Source: Bacteroidales bacterium
GTDB lineage: Bacteria; Bacteroidota; Bacteroidia; Bacteroidales; VadinHA17
Direction: 5' to 3'
NCBI GenBank assembly: GCA_016715075.1
Contig: JADKBK010000005.1
Span: 1-64,000, forward strand
DNA length: 64,000 bases
The notes under the pieces were generated by a model, which was not told the origin of the DNA, searched no databases, and saw only the letters and a program-made list of their open reading frames with translations. The position numbers were made by a program, and so were the translations under genes. This document shows positions 52,414 to 61,292 of the stretch, one piece after another. Numbering within the stretch: position 1 is the first letter of the stretch; each line of letters opens with the position of its first letter.

Positions 52414-54405
52414 ATGACCAAAAATTACATTCATTCTCTAAAAACAATTCTGCTGATTCTGTTATTCGTCAGAACGGGAGATGTCAGTGCCATTATTGGA
52501 ATGGATCCTGTGATTGTTAAAAAGAATAACCCAGATTGTATTTATAACTCTGTTGACAGACCAGGGGGGGATGAACCTCTAAAATCCATGAACAATCAAA
52601 ACAGGAATGTACAAGGGCAAACATTTATAATTAACACCTGCATTACTGATTTGATTCAATTCAAAGAGTTAGTAAAAGCCGCAAGTCGGTTAAAAAAATT
52701 TGGTACTGTAAGGATTAACGTCAGTACGCTTGCAGATAAGGGCTTTCATGAGATCCCGGAAGGAGGTAATCCGTGGAATGAGTATGCCAGCAATCTGGGT
52801 GCATTGTATAAATTTTTTCCCGATCCTAAGATTGCACCTTTTATCCCTGCTGATTTTGTATTGAAAAACAGAAAATTACTACTTGATAAAACTAAAATAT
52901 TACGTGAAAATGGTATGGAGGCAGCTTTTTTTGCAAATGAACCTGCTTTTCTGCCTTCTGCTTTTTTTGATTCGTATCCGCAACTGCGAGGCCCCAGAGT
53001 TGATCATCCAAGAAGAAGTAATTTCCCATGCTTTGCACCCTGCCTGAGTGTTCTGGAAACAGAGAATATCTATTCAAATATGATGTCTGAAATGCTGAAA
53101 AATGCACCAGAGGTAAAAACGATTTATTTCAAAACAAATGATGCCGGCTCAGGCAATTGCTGGTCCGACTGGTTATATACCGGTCCTAATGGGCCTGGGC
53201 ATTGTAAAGGGGAAACAACAGGAGAAAGGATCAGTGAGTTGATGAGTGCATTTCAGGCTGGCGCTGCAAAGGCAGGCAGTAAATTAGATGTTTATCTTTC
53301 ATATAGTCAGGGTTCTTCAAATTTTTCAGATGAAGAAAGAACCGATATAGAAAGCCGCTTACCTGAAAATTGTTACTTCAAAAGCAATCCTGACAATAAG
53401 ATGATATCAATAGGCAGTGACATTGGATTTCTCTATCCGGTGAAAGGAATCTGTAATGTTCTTTCAGTATTGGACGATCTGCATAAGATCGATAAAAAAT
53501 CATCCCAGACTATCTTTATCAGTTTTAGCTCATTTTATGACAGAGGTTATGAAAGTTTTAAAGTCGAAGATCTTATATTACGAATGCTGGAAGATCACCT
53601 TCTTGACAGTGCGGTGAATGATGAGCCAATACTTCAAAAACTTCATAAATATAGCGTCGGGTGGACTGATGATAAAAATGGAGACAACTTATATAATGCC
53701 CTCATAGAATTGGATGAAGCATTCAATTATAAAAACTCCAATCTAAGAAAATTATACGGCATATACTGGGCTGTTTCCTCCAGAATGATTAACCGTCCGC
53801 TGGTTGTAGCCCCTCAGCGACTCTCGAAGCAGGAAGAATCATACTTCCTTCCATATATTTTCAATGTATCGGAGGAGGAAGCACGGATGGATTACCTGGA
53901 TATTCACGGAGGGAGATGGACAACTTTACCGGATTCGGTCAGGATTTATGTAGGAAAAATCAGGGATGTTTGTCTTAAGCTTGAAGCCATCCCTGCATCT
54001 GCTCCAAAATATGATTTCCTCAGGGAAATGGCTCTGGCCTTAAGGGTCCATGCCAGCCTTATGCAAAGCTGTGGTAATTTTACCGAGGCACAGGAAATAC
54101 GCGACAGAAACTCAACTAAGCTAAATGGTCCGGTACACAGACCAGATAAAGAAAGCAACTGGACCGGCGATCCCGATTTGCAAAAATTCAATACAATAAT
54201 GAGGGATGAATTGGATAATACGGTTGAATTGGAAAGCATTTTAAAGAGAGGTGGAATTAATGTTCTTTGCCTGGCAAAAGACAACGCTCACGAAGATTGC
54301 TTTTTATTAAATCCGGACATTATCGGACAATTAAAGAAAAAGCGTATGATCATGATCGATCACTGGCGCGATATTGAAGATTATCTCACTTCTCCATTTA
54401 AATAA
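52414..54405 (+). CDS. Secreted protein of unknown family, TIM-barrel glycosidase-like
   Basis: The ATG at 52414 gives 663 residues with a signal peptide (ILLILLFVRTGDVSA). I do not recognise the family. GTVRINVSTLADKGFHEIPE and LRENGMEAAFFANEPAFLPS look like barrel strands, and NEPA is a possible acid/base site. IYFKTNDAGSGNCWSDW, with a second Cys at PGHC, echoes the Asp-plus-Cys-cluster layout of the proteins at 10607 and on the minus strand (DUF4838). A helical C-terminal third follows. It stands alone after the SusC/D terminator with a 12-base gap to the next gene. Confidence 0.6.
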   Translation: MTKNYIHSLKTILLILLFVRTGDVSAIIGMDPVIVKKNNPDCIYNSVDRPGGDEPLKSMNNQNRNVQGQTFIINTCITDLIQFKELVKAASRLKKFGTVRINVSTLADKGFHEIPEGGNPWNEYASNLGALYKFFPDPKIAPFIPADFVLKNRKLLLDKTKILRENGMEAAFFANEPAFLPSAFFDSYPQLRGPRVDHPRRSNFPCFAPCLSVLETENIYSNMMSEMLKNAPEVKTIYFKTNDAGSGNCWSDWLYTGPNGPGHCKGETTGERISELMSAFQAGAAKAGSKLDVYLSYSQGSSNFSDEERTDIESRLPENCYFKSNPDNKMISIGSDIGFLYPVKGICNVLSVLDDLHKIDKKSSQTIFISFSSFYDRGYESFKVEDLILRMLEDHLLDSAVNDEPILQKLHKYSVGWTDDKNGDNLYNALIELDEAFNYKNSNLRKLYGIYWAVSSRMINRPLVVAPQRLSKQEESYFLPYIFNVSEEEARMDYLDIHGGRWTTLPDSVRIYVGKIRDVCLKLEAIPASAPKYDFLREMALALRVHASLMQSCGNFTEAQEIRDRNSTKLNGPVHRPDKESNWTGDPDLQKFNTIMRDELDNTVELESILKRGGINVLCLAKDNAHEDCFLLNPDIIGQLKKKRMIMIDHWRDIEDYLTSPFK

Positions 54406-54417
54406 TTAAAACAGTTT

Positions 54418-55239
54418 ATGATGAAGACTTTAATCAGGATTCTATTTGTTTTTGGAATTGTTCTGCTGGGTATTAATATTTTCGGACTGTTTAAATCAAT
54501 GAGAAATCCTGCTGTCTATTCAGAGGAGCTTACTCTGCGAAACAGAATTAACGATATTTCGATAAAATATCCTGAAATAAAGGATCTGCTCAAAAGAAAA
54601 GAGTCAGAAAGCAATAAGGATTTTGCCATAAGGATAAATCAGATTGTTAAGGATGGTTTTATTCACTACTGGAAAGCTGAGGGTACAGATAAATATCACC
54701 TGCGGATTCCGGTCTGGGAAAATTACCTGTTGTATATTGCCTCATATGTAAATCCAGAGAGGTATGAACGTTATGAGTTCAGCAATTATAAGAAGAACCT
54801 TGAAAGAGGAGTGGGCTTGTGCTCAACTCACTCTACAATAGTCAAAGGAGTCCTGCTGGATAACAAAATCAAAGCTGAATTGCTTGATGTAGGAAAACAT
54901 CATGTTGTGGTGAGAGCGGAGCTTGATGACTCCACAGTATATATCCTTGATCCTGATTTTGGTATAGTAGTTCCTTTCGATACCGCTGCCATCTCAGCAA
55001 ATCCTGAATTGGTAAGAGCTCCATACAGCAAACTGGCAGATCAGTATTACTCCGATGCAAAGGAGCCTTATACAACCGATATCCTTGTTGATATTTTTGG
55101 CAGGAAAAAATATGTCTACTCGGTGGAGAACTGGTTTGAACCTTTCTCTTACCTGGCCATCTGGATTATTCCTTTATTATTGATATTACCTTATTTATTG
55201 AACCTGTTTTCTGTAAGGAAGATACAGACACCTGAATAA
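54418..55239 (+). CDS. Membrane-anchored transglutaminase/cysteine-protease-like protein
   Basis: This 273-residue protein has a membrane helix at each end (ILFVFGIVLLGINIFGLF and LAIWIIPLLLILPYLLNLF). Between them lies a transglutaminase-like core: ERGVGLCSTHSTIVKG with Cys135, DVGKHHVVVRAEL with His161/His162, and YILDPDFGIVVP with Asp178. This Cys-His-Asp order is the triad of the superfamily. The core is probably periplasmic. It could be a peptidase, amidase or cross-linking enzyme; the substrate is unknown. It follows the previous gene by 12 bases and a terminator follows it, so the two form a short operon. Confidence 0.7.
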   Translation: MMKTLIRILFVFGIVLLGINIFGLFKSMRNPAVYSEELTLRNRINDISIKYPEIKDLLKRKESESNKDFAIRINQIVKDGFIHYWKAEGTDKYHLRIPVWENYLLYIASYVNPERYERYEFSNYKKNLERGVGLCSTHSTIVKGVLLDNKIKAELLDVGKHHVVVRAELDDSTVYILDPDFGIVVPFDTAAISANPELVRAPYSKLADQYYSDAKEPYTTDILVDIFGRKKYVYSVENWFEPFSYLAIWIIPLLLILPYLLNLFSVRKIQTPE

Positions 55240-55282
55240 CTGGATGGCGGTTAAAAATCACAAAACCTGGTGTTTTATTGCT

Positions 55283-55307
55283 AAAATGCAGTAATAGCTG
55301 CATTTTT
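55283..55307 (+). terminator. Intrinsic terminator after transglutaminase-like gene
   Basis: The stem AAAATGCAG (55283-55291) pairs with CTGCATTTT (55298-55306) around TAATAG. The strand ends in five T. It is weaker than the susD terminator because the stem is A/T rich. Confidence 0.65.
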
Positions 55308-55393
55308 GAACGGTATAAGTCCTGAATATTTTTATATTGCATTATATATAAGGTTCTTCCGGAATATCTTCCTAACACTAATAATTATCAGGT

Positions 55394-56740
55394 ATGAGAC
55401 GAAGAGATTTTGTTTCAAAAGCACTTCTGGCAGGAGGTGCACTAAGCCTCGGGATTGGTTGCAAGCGCAGGATCGAACCTGTTAATAGTGTTGACAGTAA
55501 GCCGCAGGTAATATTAAAAAGTGCCCCCGGACAGTCTATTAGGGAACCTGAAAGAGAGATCCCTGTTCTTGCAGAGACTGATGTCCTTGTAATCGGAGGT
55601 GGCCCAGCCGGTACAGCAGCTGCCATAGCTGCAAGTCGCACAGGTGCTGAAACCTACCTCGTTGAAAGGTATAATCATCTGGGTGGACTGTGGACCGGTG
55701 GCCTTGTTCTGCCCCTTCTCTCCACCCATGCAGTGGACAAGCAGAAAAGAAACAAACAGGTAATATTCGGTATAGGAGGTGAAATGTCTCAGCGACTGGC
55801 TGATCTTGGGATGTCAATAAATGTAGAAAATCCTACAGTTGATCCTGAGGCTGCCAAGTACATTCTTGAGGAGATGATCCGTGAATCAGGAGTAAAAATG
55901 CTCTACCACACATGGGGAGCAAATGTGATCATGGATGGCAATGCGATAAAAGGAGTGTTTGTGGAGAGTAAATCAGGAAGGATGGCTATTCTGGCAAAGG
56001 TTGTAATTGACTGTACCGGTGATGGAGACATATTCAATCTGGCCGGCGAAAATTACGATGTTATGAATTATGCAATCGGACTTGTACACAGGTTGGGCAA
56101 TGTAGACCGTATTGATACAAAGAAACCCGGTTATATAAAGATGGAAGTTGGACAGCCAACGCCTCTTCCCAGTGTCAATTGGGTAAATATGTGGGGTAAA
56201 GAAAATCAGGATGCTCTTGATGTTAATAACCTTTCGCAACTGCAAATGGACTATCGGAGAGAAATATGGGAGAGTGTGCAGAAAATAAAAAAAACACCGG
56301 GACATGAGGAAGTATTTCTTCTGGATACGGCCTCACAGCTTGGAGTCAGGATGTCAAGGATTCTGGAAGGTGAGTATAAGCTGACTCTCAAGGATACAAT
56401 GACATTCAGATCATTTGACGACGTCATTGGAATCAGCGGGGCATGGACGTCAATTCTTTATAAAGGAAAGAAAGTACCCAAAGATGAACGGCCTTTATGG
56501 CAGATACCTTATCGCTCATTGCTGCCTGTGAAAACAGATAACCTTCTCGTCGCCGGTCGTTGTTTCTGTTTTGAAAAGGAGCTCGTTGAAGACACAAGGA
56601 TAATCGGCACCTGCCTTATAACAGGACACGGAGCAGGTGTAGCCGCCGGGTTGGCAGTGAAGGATAACACAATAGTAAGAAATATTGATATTAAAAGACT
56701 AAAAGAAACTCTCAGGCAACAGGGAGCCTGGCTGGGATGA
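55394..56740 (+). CDS. FAD-dependent oxidoreductase with Tat-type signal
   Basis: This 448-residue protein starts MRRRDFVSKALLAGGALSLG, a twin-arginine-like signal with a possible lipid Cys23. The FAD-binding motif DVLVIGGGPAGTAAAIAAS (first Gly at 68) is followed by ERYNHLGGLWTGG, typical of the FAD_oxidored family (PF12831). The segment YRSLLPVKTDNLLVAGRCF and the late GHGAGVAAGLA complete the fold. It oxidises an unknown small molecule or sugar outside the cytoplasm. It overlaps the polyferredoxin gene by four bases, so electrons probably pass between the two. Confidence 0.85.
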   Translation: MRRRDFVSKALLAGGALSLGIGCKRRIEPVNSVDSKPQVILKSAPGQSIREPEREIPVLAETDVLVIGGGPAGTAAAIAASRTGAETYLVERYNHLGGLWTGGLVLPLLSTHAVDKQKRNKQVIFGIGGEMSQRLADLGMSINVENPTVDPEAAKYILEEMIRESGVKMLYHTWGANVIMDGNAIKGVFVESKSGRMAILAKVVIDCTGDGDIFNLAGENYDVMNYAIGLVHRLGNVDRIDTKKPGYIKMEVGQPTPLPSVNWVNMWGKENQDALDVNNLSQLQMDYRREIWESVQKIKKTPGHEEVFLLDTASQLGVRMSRILEGEYKLTLKDTMTFRSFDDVIGISGAWTSILYKGKKVPKDERPLWQIPYRSLLPVKTDNLLVAGRCFCFEKELVEDTRIIGTCLITGHGAGVAAGLAVKDNTIVRNIDIKRLKETLRQQGAWLG

Positions 56741-57906
56741 GAAAAATCTTCAGGTTGGAAAATGTGCGTCCGTTATCTGCAATACTTGCTATAGCTCTTG
56801 CTGTTCCTGTATCCCTGAATCTTTTTACAGGATTTTCTTCCTGGCTTAGTCCGTATATAATGTTAAATTCAGTTTTCTCGCTTAAATCTTTTGTTGGATT
56901 AAACCTGCTTGCATCTTTCGTTCTTGTGGCAGTTTTATTTCGAAAAAGATGGTTTTGCCGCTATCTCTGTCCTCTGGGCTGGAGTTGCGATATGGTATCG
57001 GATCTTAGTCGTAATAAGTCGTTTACATATAAGCGCTTACCTGATTTTGGCAAATGGATAGCTCTCCTTTCCCTTTCAGCTGCCATAGTTGGTTTTCCAT
57101 TGTTTATTATTTTCGATCCGCTGGCGATCTTCAATGGTTTTTTTTCAATCTTTTCAGGAAAGTTAAACTTCATTGCTTTACTATCTTTATCAGGTCTGCC
57201 AGTTCTGCTCCTTATCCATCTGATTTTTCCGGGAATATGGTGCGCAAAGCTTTGCCCACTGGGCGGACTGCAATTGATATTTGCAGATTTAAAAACCCGG
57301 TCAGGACTTTTGTTTAACAGTAAAAAATCAGGATCTCCGTCACATGATCCTGGCAGAAGATATTTACTGATGTCCGGATTGGGGTTATTGGCTGGAGCCG
57401 CAATTCCAGGATTCCTTAAACCATTTGCAGGAAAGAGTATCAGGCCACCAGGTGCTGTTGAACCGATATTATTCAACACTCTGTGCTGCCGATGCGGCAA
57501 TTGCATTAAGGCCTGTCCGACAGATATTATTATTCCCCATGCTGATTTTAACAATATTCTTTCTTGGATGACACCTGAGATCAGTTTCAAATCAGGATAT
57601 TGCCTTGAAACATGTAATTTATGCAGCAGAGTATGCCCCAGCGGGGCTATAACCCTCTTTAATGTTGAAGCTAAAAATCAGCTGTTTATCGGCTCTGCAG
57701 AGGTTCATCTGGCAAATTGCCTTCTTGTAAACAATAAAGAATGTGTCAGATGCAGGGAATCATGTAAATTCGATGCAATATCGTTTGTATCACAGGAGAG
57801 TATTTTGAAAGTAAAGCCGGAGGTTAACATCAGGAAGTGTGTAGGTTGCGGAGCCTGCGCAGTAATTTGTCCCGTCAGCTGTATAGCAATCAACCCCATT
57901 CAGTAA
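56737..57906 (+). CDS. NapH-like membrane polyferredoxin (4Fe-4S)
   Basis: This 389-residue protein has about four N-terminal membrane helices with the NapH/RnfB-like motifs FCRYLCPLGW and WCAKLCPLGG. These are followed by ferredoxin modules: CCRCGNCIKACPTDI, CLETCNLCSRVCPSGAI, CVRCRESCKFDAI and CVGCGACAVICPVSCI. It probably moves electrons across or along the inner membrane for the FAD protein encoded just before it (four-base overlap). The function of the pair is not established. The gene ends tail-to-tail with the minus-strand DUF4838 gene, overlapping it by seven bases. Confidence 0.88.
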   Translation: MRKIFRLENVRPLSAILAIALAVPVSLNLFTGFSSWLSPYIMLNSVFSLKSFVGLNLLASFVLVAVLFRKRWFCRYLCPLGWSCDMVSDLSRNKSFTYKRLPDFGKWIALLSLSAAIVGFPLFIIFDPLAIFNGFFSIFSGKLNFIALLSLSGLPVLLLIHLIFPGIWCAKLCPLGGLQLIFADLKTRSGLLFNSKKSGSPSHDPGRRYLLMSGLGLLAGAAIPGFLKPFAGKSIRPPGAVEPILFNTLCCRCGNCIKACPTDIIIPHADFNNILSWMTPEISFKSGYCLETCNLCSRVCPSGAITLFNVEAKNQLFIGSAEVHLANCLLVNNKECVRCRESCKFDAISFVSQESILKVKPEVNIRKCVGCGACAVICPVSCIAINPIQ

Positions 57907-59330
57907 ACCCGGATCTCATCCATAAAGAGCCATACCGGATATCCAACGCCATAATGCCAGGCCGGACCTATTCCAACATTCCCGAGGTGTATTTTGACAT
58001 ACCTTGCCCTGGTCTTTTGCAAAGCCTTTACCTCATAGCTTGCATATTTCACCTCGGGTGAGCGGTCTTCCGGAATATCGACTTTTCCAAGAAGTGTAAA
58101 ATTTATGTTATCGGTTGAGATATAACAGGTCATGCTTTTTGGAAGCAGTATCCATGATCCGAGTTTATGAAGGAAATCTGCTTCAATGGTCTCTATATCC
58201 TCAATCTCATTCAGATCTATAATTACCTCCCCGTCATTCTTTTCCCAGCCGACCCAGCTTTCGTTGAAGGTAGCACCTCCAAGAAGGCCATCAGTCAGTG
58301 CCACGTCTGCTATTTTATCATATGGCTTGTTCGGAGGTAATGTATATGATACAGAAGCATTTGCAGCAAGGCTTTTTCTTGGATTCGGAATGTTGCGTTT
58401 GAGATAAAGATCACAGTATTCTTCTACTGTATTATTCCTTTCATTCAGAGCTGTTACTCCAAGAATCTGAGCTCTTTTTCTGAATAATTCAAGCTCATCT
58501 TTTATTCTCTTTGCATTCGTCATATCACCTGTACGGGCTATCTCCAGTTCTGCAAACTGTATCGATAACCGTTGCTGCCAAACCCTTTTCAGAAAGACAC
58601 TGTCGTATGAGACAGCCTGCTCTGCTTTATCAAACAGATCCCTGTAAATTTTTATCATATTAGGATTTAACATCCCGTTCTTATGTGTGATAGGAGTGTC
58701 GTAGATCCATAATCCGATCTTACTGCCAACCAAAGCACCTTCCTGGAGGTTCATGTATTTATAGAGAAAAGGAGCGGCATTACCGTAGTAACCCGCCAGG
58801 AACGACTGTACTACCGAATCAACATTGCAGTTCACATTCCATAGAAGCTTAGATACAACATAGCTTCTCAGTTCAGAGAAATCACCTCCCTTGCTGCCGG
58901 CTATCTGAGAAAAATGCATATTGACATTGTTCTCTTTGAACAACTTCATGTTAGCCTGGAGAATATGGAAATTGGGAAAAGGCGAAATATAATTGTCAAA
59001 GTTGATGCCGTAATCCCATACAAAAATATTATCCGAGATAGCAGACCATCCCTCAAGAGCCTTCATAAAGTGTTGTCCTGAAGGATTGTCTGTTAGCGGC
59101 ACCTCTCTGTAACAATCAATATCACAAAGCATTATATTTACATTAGGCAAAGGCTTGATGTTCTTTGGCGGATTCATTGAATACAGGTATGCCAGGGTTG
59201 AAAACTCCTTGTCGGGGAACCTGGCAGCAAGCTTGTTCAAAAAATATATTATGCTTCCTGAAGGTCCGCCTTCAGCTTCATCTGTCTTTTTTACAGTTCT
59301 CACACTGACAGTTTGTAAAGTTACCGTCAT
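57900..59330 (-). CDS. DUF4838 protein, C-terminal part (separated by frameshift)
   Basis: This part of a secreted glycosidase-like protein continues the one encoded at 59278-60117. The true sequence resumes at KKTDEAEGGPSGSIIYFLN, directly after the CQCENC motif; the few residues before that are out-of-frame reading. DFSELRSYVVSKLLWNVNC and the long helical region belong to the DUF4838 domain. The last ~150 residues (NKPYDKIADVALTDGLLGG to VWLFMDEIRVY) form an F5/8 type C-like sugar-binding domain. The product alone has no start of its own. If the frameshift is real, the gene is a pseudogene. Confidence 0.75.
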   Translation of the reverse strand: MTVTLQTVSVRTVKKTDEAEGGPSGSIIYFLNKLAARFPDKEFSTLAYLYSMNPPKNIKPLPNVNIMLCDIDCYREVPLTDNPSGQHFMKALEGWSAISDNIFVWDYGINFDNYISPFPNFHILQANMKLFKENNVNMHFSQIAGSKGGDFSELRSYVVSKLLWNVNCNVDSVVQSFLAGYYGNAAPFLYKYMNLQEGALVGSKIGLWIYDTPITHKNGMLNPNMIKIYRDLFDKAEQAVSYDSVFLKRVWQQRLSIQFAELEIARTGDMTNAKRIKDELELFRKRAQILGVTALNERNNTVEEYCDLYLKRNIPNPRKSLAANASVSYTLPPNKPYDKIADVALTDGLLGGATFNESWVGWEKNDGEVIIDLNEIEDIETIEADFLHKLGSWILLPKSMTCYISTDNINFTLLGKVDIPEDRSPEVKYASYEVKALQKTRARYVKIHLGNVGIGPAWHYGVGYPVWLFMDEIRVY

Positions 59331-60117
59331 TCTGACTTACTGAGATCATTTTCATTCCTGGATTGGCCCTGAAGATAGAGTCAATCCTTTTAGATACAGT
59401 CTCGAAAACATCAGGATTTGTAAGGCACCATTGGCTTGCTGACCCGGGACGTCGCATTCCGTTAATGTACGAATAATATTCAGGGTGGGTTTTTCCAAGT
59501 TTCTCCGAGGGGAGCAATCTGTCAAAAGTATGTACCCAGTAAGAGGCGGCGAACAGTTCTCCAGGTTCCTCAAGCCTGTGCCATACTTTATAAAAAGAAT
59601 CTTCAGCTATGCTGTAGGCCTGTGTCTGCCTGTAACGAAAGCTGGGATTTTCAATAATGTTAATGAACGACGGGAGATGCAGTTCAGATCTCTTTGGAAA
59701 TTCACCAGAATTGGCAGCATAATACCTGATACCAAAATAATTCTCAAGCAGGGTAACTATACCATTTATGGTTCCGGAACCGTTGCTTCCTGTAATCCTG
59801 AAAACAGAACTGTCCGAAGAGAGAATGAATCCATCCTCAGTTATTCCGTAAGAACTGACAACTGAGCCAGAAAGTGGAAGACTCTTAATAATGATGTCAC
59901 CCTTTTTAACCTTTGCCCAGGGATCTGCCAAAGGTAATTCAGTCCCGGTAATTTTCTTAATTGATAAGTTTAGAAGCTCAGCTGCCTGATATTCTGTTTT
60001 GCTGATCTTATCAACAACGATTCTTCCTGTGGCCCTGCCGTTTTTTACAATTTCAATCTGTCCAGAAACAGGGGGCACAAGTAAAAATATAATAAATAAG
60101 AGCAGGATTTTTTTCAT
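59278..60117 (-). CDS. DUF4838 glycosidase-like protein, N-terminal part (frameshifted)
   Basis: This part encodes a signal peptide (KILLLFIIFLLVPPVSG), an N-terminal alpha/beta domain (ISKTEYQAAELLNLSIKKIT) and the first half of the DUF4838 barrel, ending at SVSQNDGNFTNCQCENCKK. It then runs out at a stop because a run of six A (T at 59287-59292 on the plus strand) puts the rest in another frame. Five A would restore one protein of 738 residues. The stop of the aldo/keto reductase gene overlaps its ATG by one base, so the two are coupled. A sequencing or assembly error in the homopolymer is plausible. Confidence 0.75.
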   Translation of the reverse strand: MKKILLLFIIFLLVPPVSGQIEIVKNGRATGRIVVDKISKTEYQAAELLNLSIKKITGTELPLADPWAKVKKGDIIIKSLPLSGSVVSSYGITEDGFILSSDSSVFRITGSNGSGTINGIVTLLENYFGIRYYAANSGEFPKRSELHLPSFINIIENPSFRYRQTQAYSIAEDSFYKVWHRLEEPGELFAASYWVHTFDRLLPSEKLGKTHPEYYSYINGMRRPGSASQWCLTNPDVFETVSKRIDSIFRANPGMKMISVSQNDGNFTNCQCENCKKDR

Positions 60118-61013
60118 TATGAAGTGGCGATACGCATCACTCTGCTGACAGCATCGTCAATCTGTTCCCTGCTTTCGAGTCCAAGGGTCATACAATGTAC
60201 GTTGCCGCTTTTTATCACGTAATTAAGTGATTTCTCACGCTGATCATCCTGGATCAGTTCACCCATGCCAAACACCTTCATCCCGATAACACCTTTCCCG
60301 TTTTTGCGTGCTGTCTCCAGAACCTTCATCACCTGGTCGGGTGTACCATCCATTTTTGGGCCCTTGTGGTTGATCCTTGCAAGCAGCACATCAACCCATG
60401 GATTATTTGCAGCTTCAACCATGGCTTCCATGTTGTGACAGGATATTCCGACCGTTTTGATAATTCCCTTTTCTTTTGCCTTCGACAAGTCATCCATGTA
60501 TTTCCTGTACTCTGTTGACCACTCTCCGTTCATCATACAATGCAAAAGCAAAATATCAAAGTATTCAGTTCCTATCTCTTTTCTGAAGCGGTCGAGGCTT
60601 TTCTGGAACGGTTCAACTTTATACCATCCCTCCTGGTCATATGTCATTACTTTTGTAAGAATTGTAACTTTATCACGTGGGATTACCTTAAGTGCTTCAC
60701 CTACATAAGTATGGGAGCCGTACATGTCGGCAGTATCAAAAAACTTAATCCCTTTGTCGTAGGCATATTGTGATAATTCTACGAATTTTTTGGTGCCTAG
60801 CCTTGTCTGGTTAGATGCCTTGGCCCATCCTCCCGATCCGGTACCTATGGCAACACGCGGAACCATAAGGCCGGTATTGCCCAGTTTCACCTTATCGATT
60901 GTAGCTCCTGCAGGAGTAAAATCTAAGCTTTTAAGCCCTGAAGAAAAGGCAGCTATTCCTGCAAGTCCGGCTACACTTTTCTGTATAAATTCGCGACGGT
61001 TTGTCTTTTTCAT
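60117..61013 (-). CDS. Aldo/keto reductase with Tat-type signal
   Basis: This 298-residue protein starts MKKTNRREFIQKSVAGLAG, a twin-arginine-like export signal. The AKR barrel is clear: VKLGNTGLMVPRVAIGTGSG, FFDTADMYGSHTYVGEAL with the catalytic Tyr, VTILTKVM with the Lys, and ILLLHCMM with the His position. Its substrate is unknown; Bacteroidota often export such oxidoreductases. It is the first gene of a minus-strand pair with the DUF4838 gene (stop and start share one base) and is divergent from the GH97 gene, with 279 bases between. Confidence 0.88.
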   Translation of the reverse strand: MKKTNRREFIQKSVAGLAGIAAFSSGLKSLDFTPAGATIDKVKLGNTGLMVPRVAIGTGSGGWAKASNQTRLGTKKFVELSQYAYDKGIKFFDTADMYGSHTYVGEALKVIPRDKVTILTKVMTYDQEGWYKVEPFQKSLDRFRKEIGTEYFDILLLHCMMNGEWSTEYRKYMDDLSKAKEKGIIKTVGISCHNMEAMVEAANNPWVDVLLARINHKGPKMDGTPDQVMKVLETARKNGKGVIGMKVFGMGELIQDDQREKSLNYVIKSGNVHCMTLGLESREQIDDAVSRVMRIATS

Positions 61014-61140
61014 ATTTAATATTTTACTGCTGAAACTTGAATTAAAGAAACTAATACATACATTATTGCCCTTACAATAAATTCCGGACTTTGTAAAGAT
61101 ATACTATTGTTTATATATTGAAAACAGTTATGCAGATGGT

Positions 61141-61169
61141 TTTGTTGTGAATTTCCATGTTTACTTTTG
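61141..61169 (+). promoter_or_regulatory. Candidate Bacteroidota promoter for the GH97 gene
   Basis: TTTG (61141-61144) is followed after 17 bases by TACTTTTG (61162-61169), a full match to the TAnnTTTG -7 consensus of Bacteroidota. The spacing is slightly short. It lies about 124 bases before the ATG. The rest of the 279-base divergent spacer shows nothing else clear. Confidence 0.4.
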
Positions 61170-61292
61170 ATCCCGATATCATGTCTGCCTTCAAAAATCA
61201 GTACCCGGTAGAAATCCCTAACAGACATTGCCAATATTATTGATAATCCGCCTGCATTGAATTAACTTCGCTAACACATAAACATCATAAAT

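Noticed and set aside
56961..57590. A 209-residue minus-strand open frame
   Set aside because: It is a shadow of the polyferredoxin gene, whose cysteine motifs are clearly the real coding signal.
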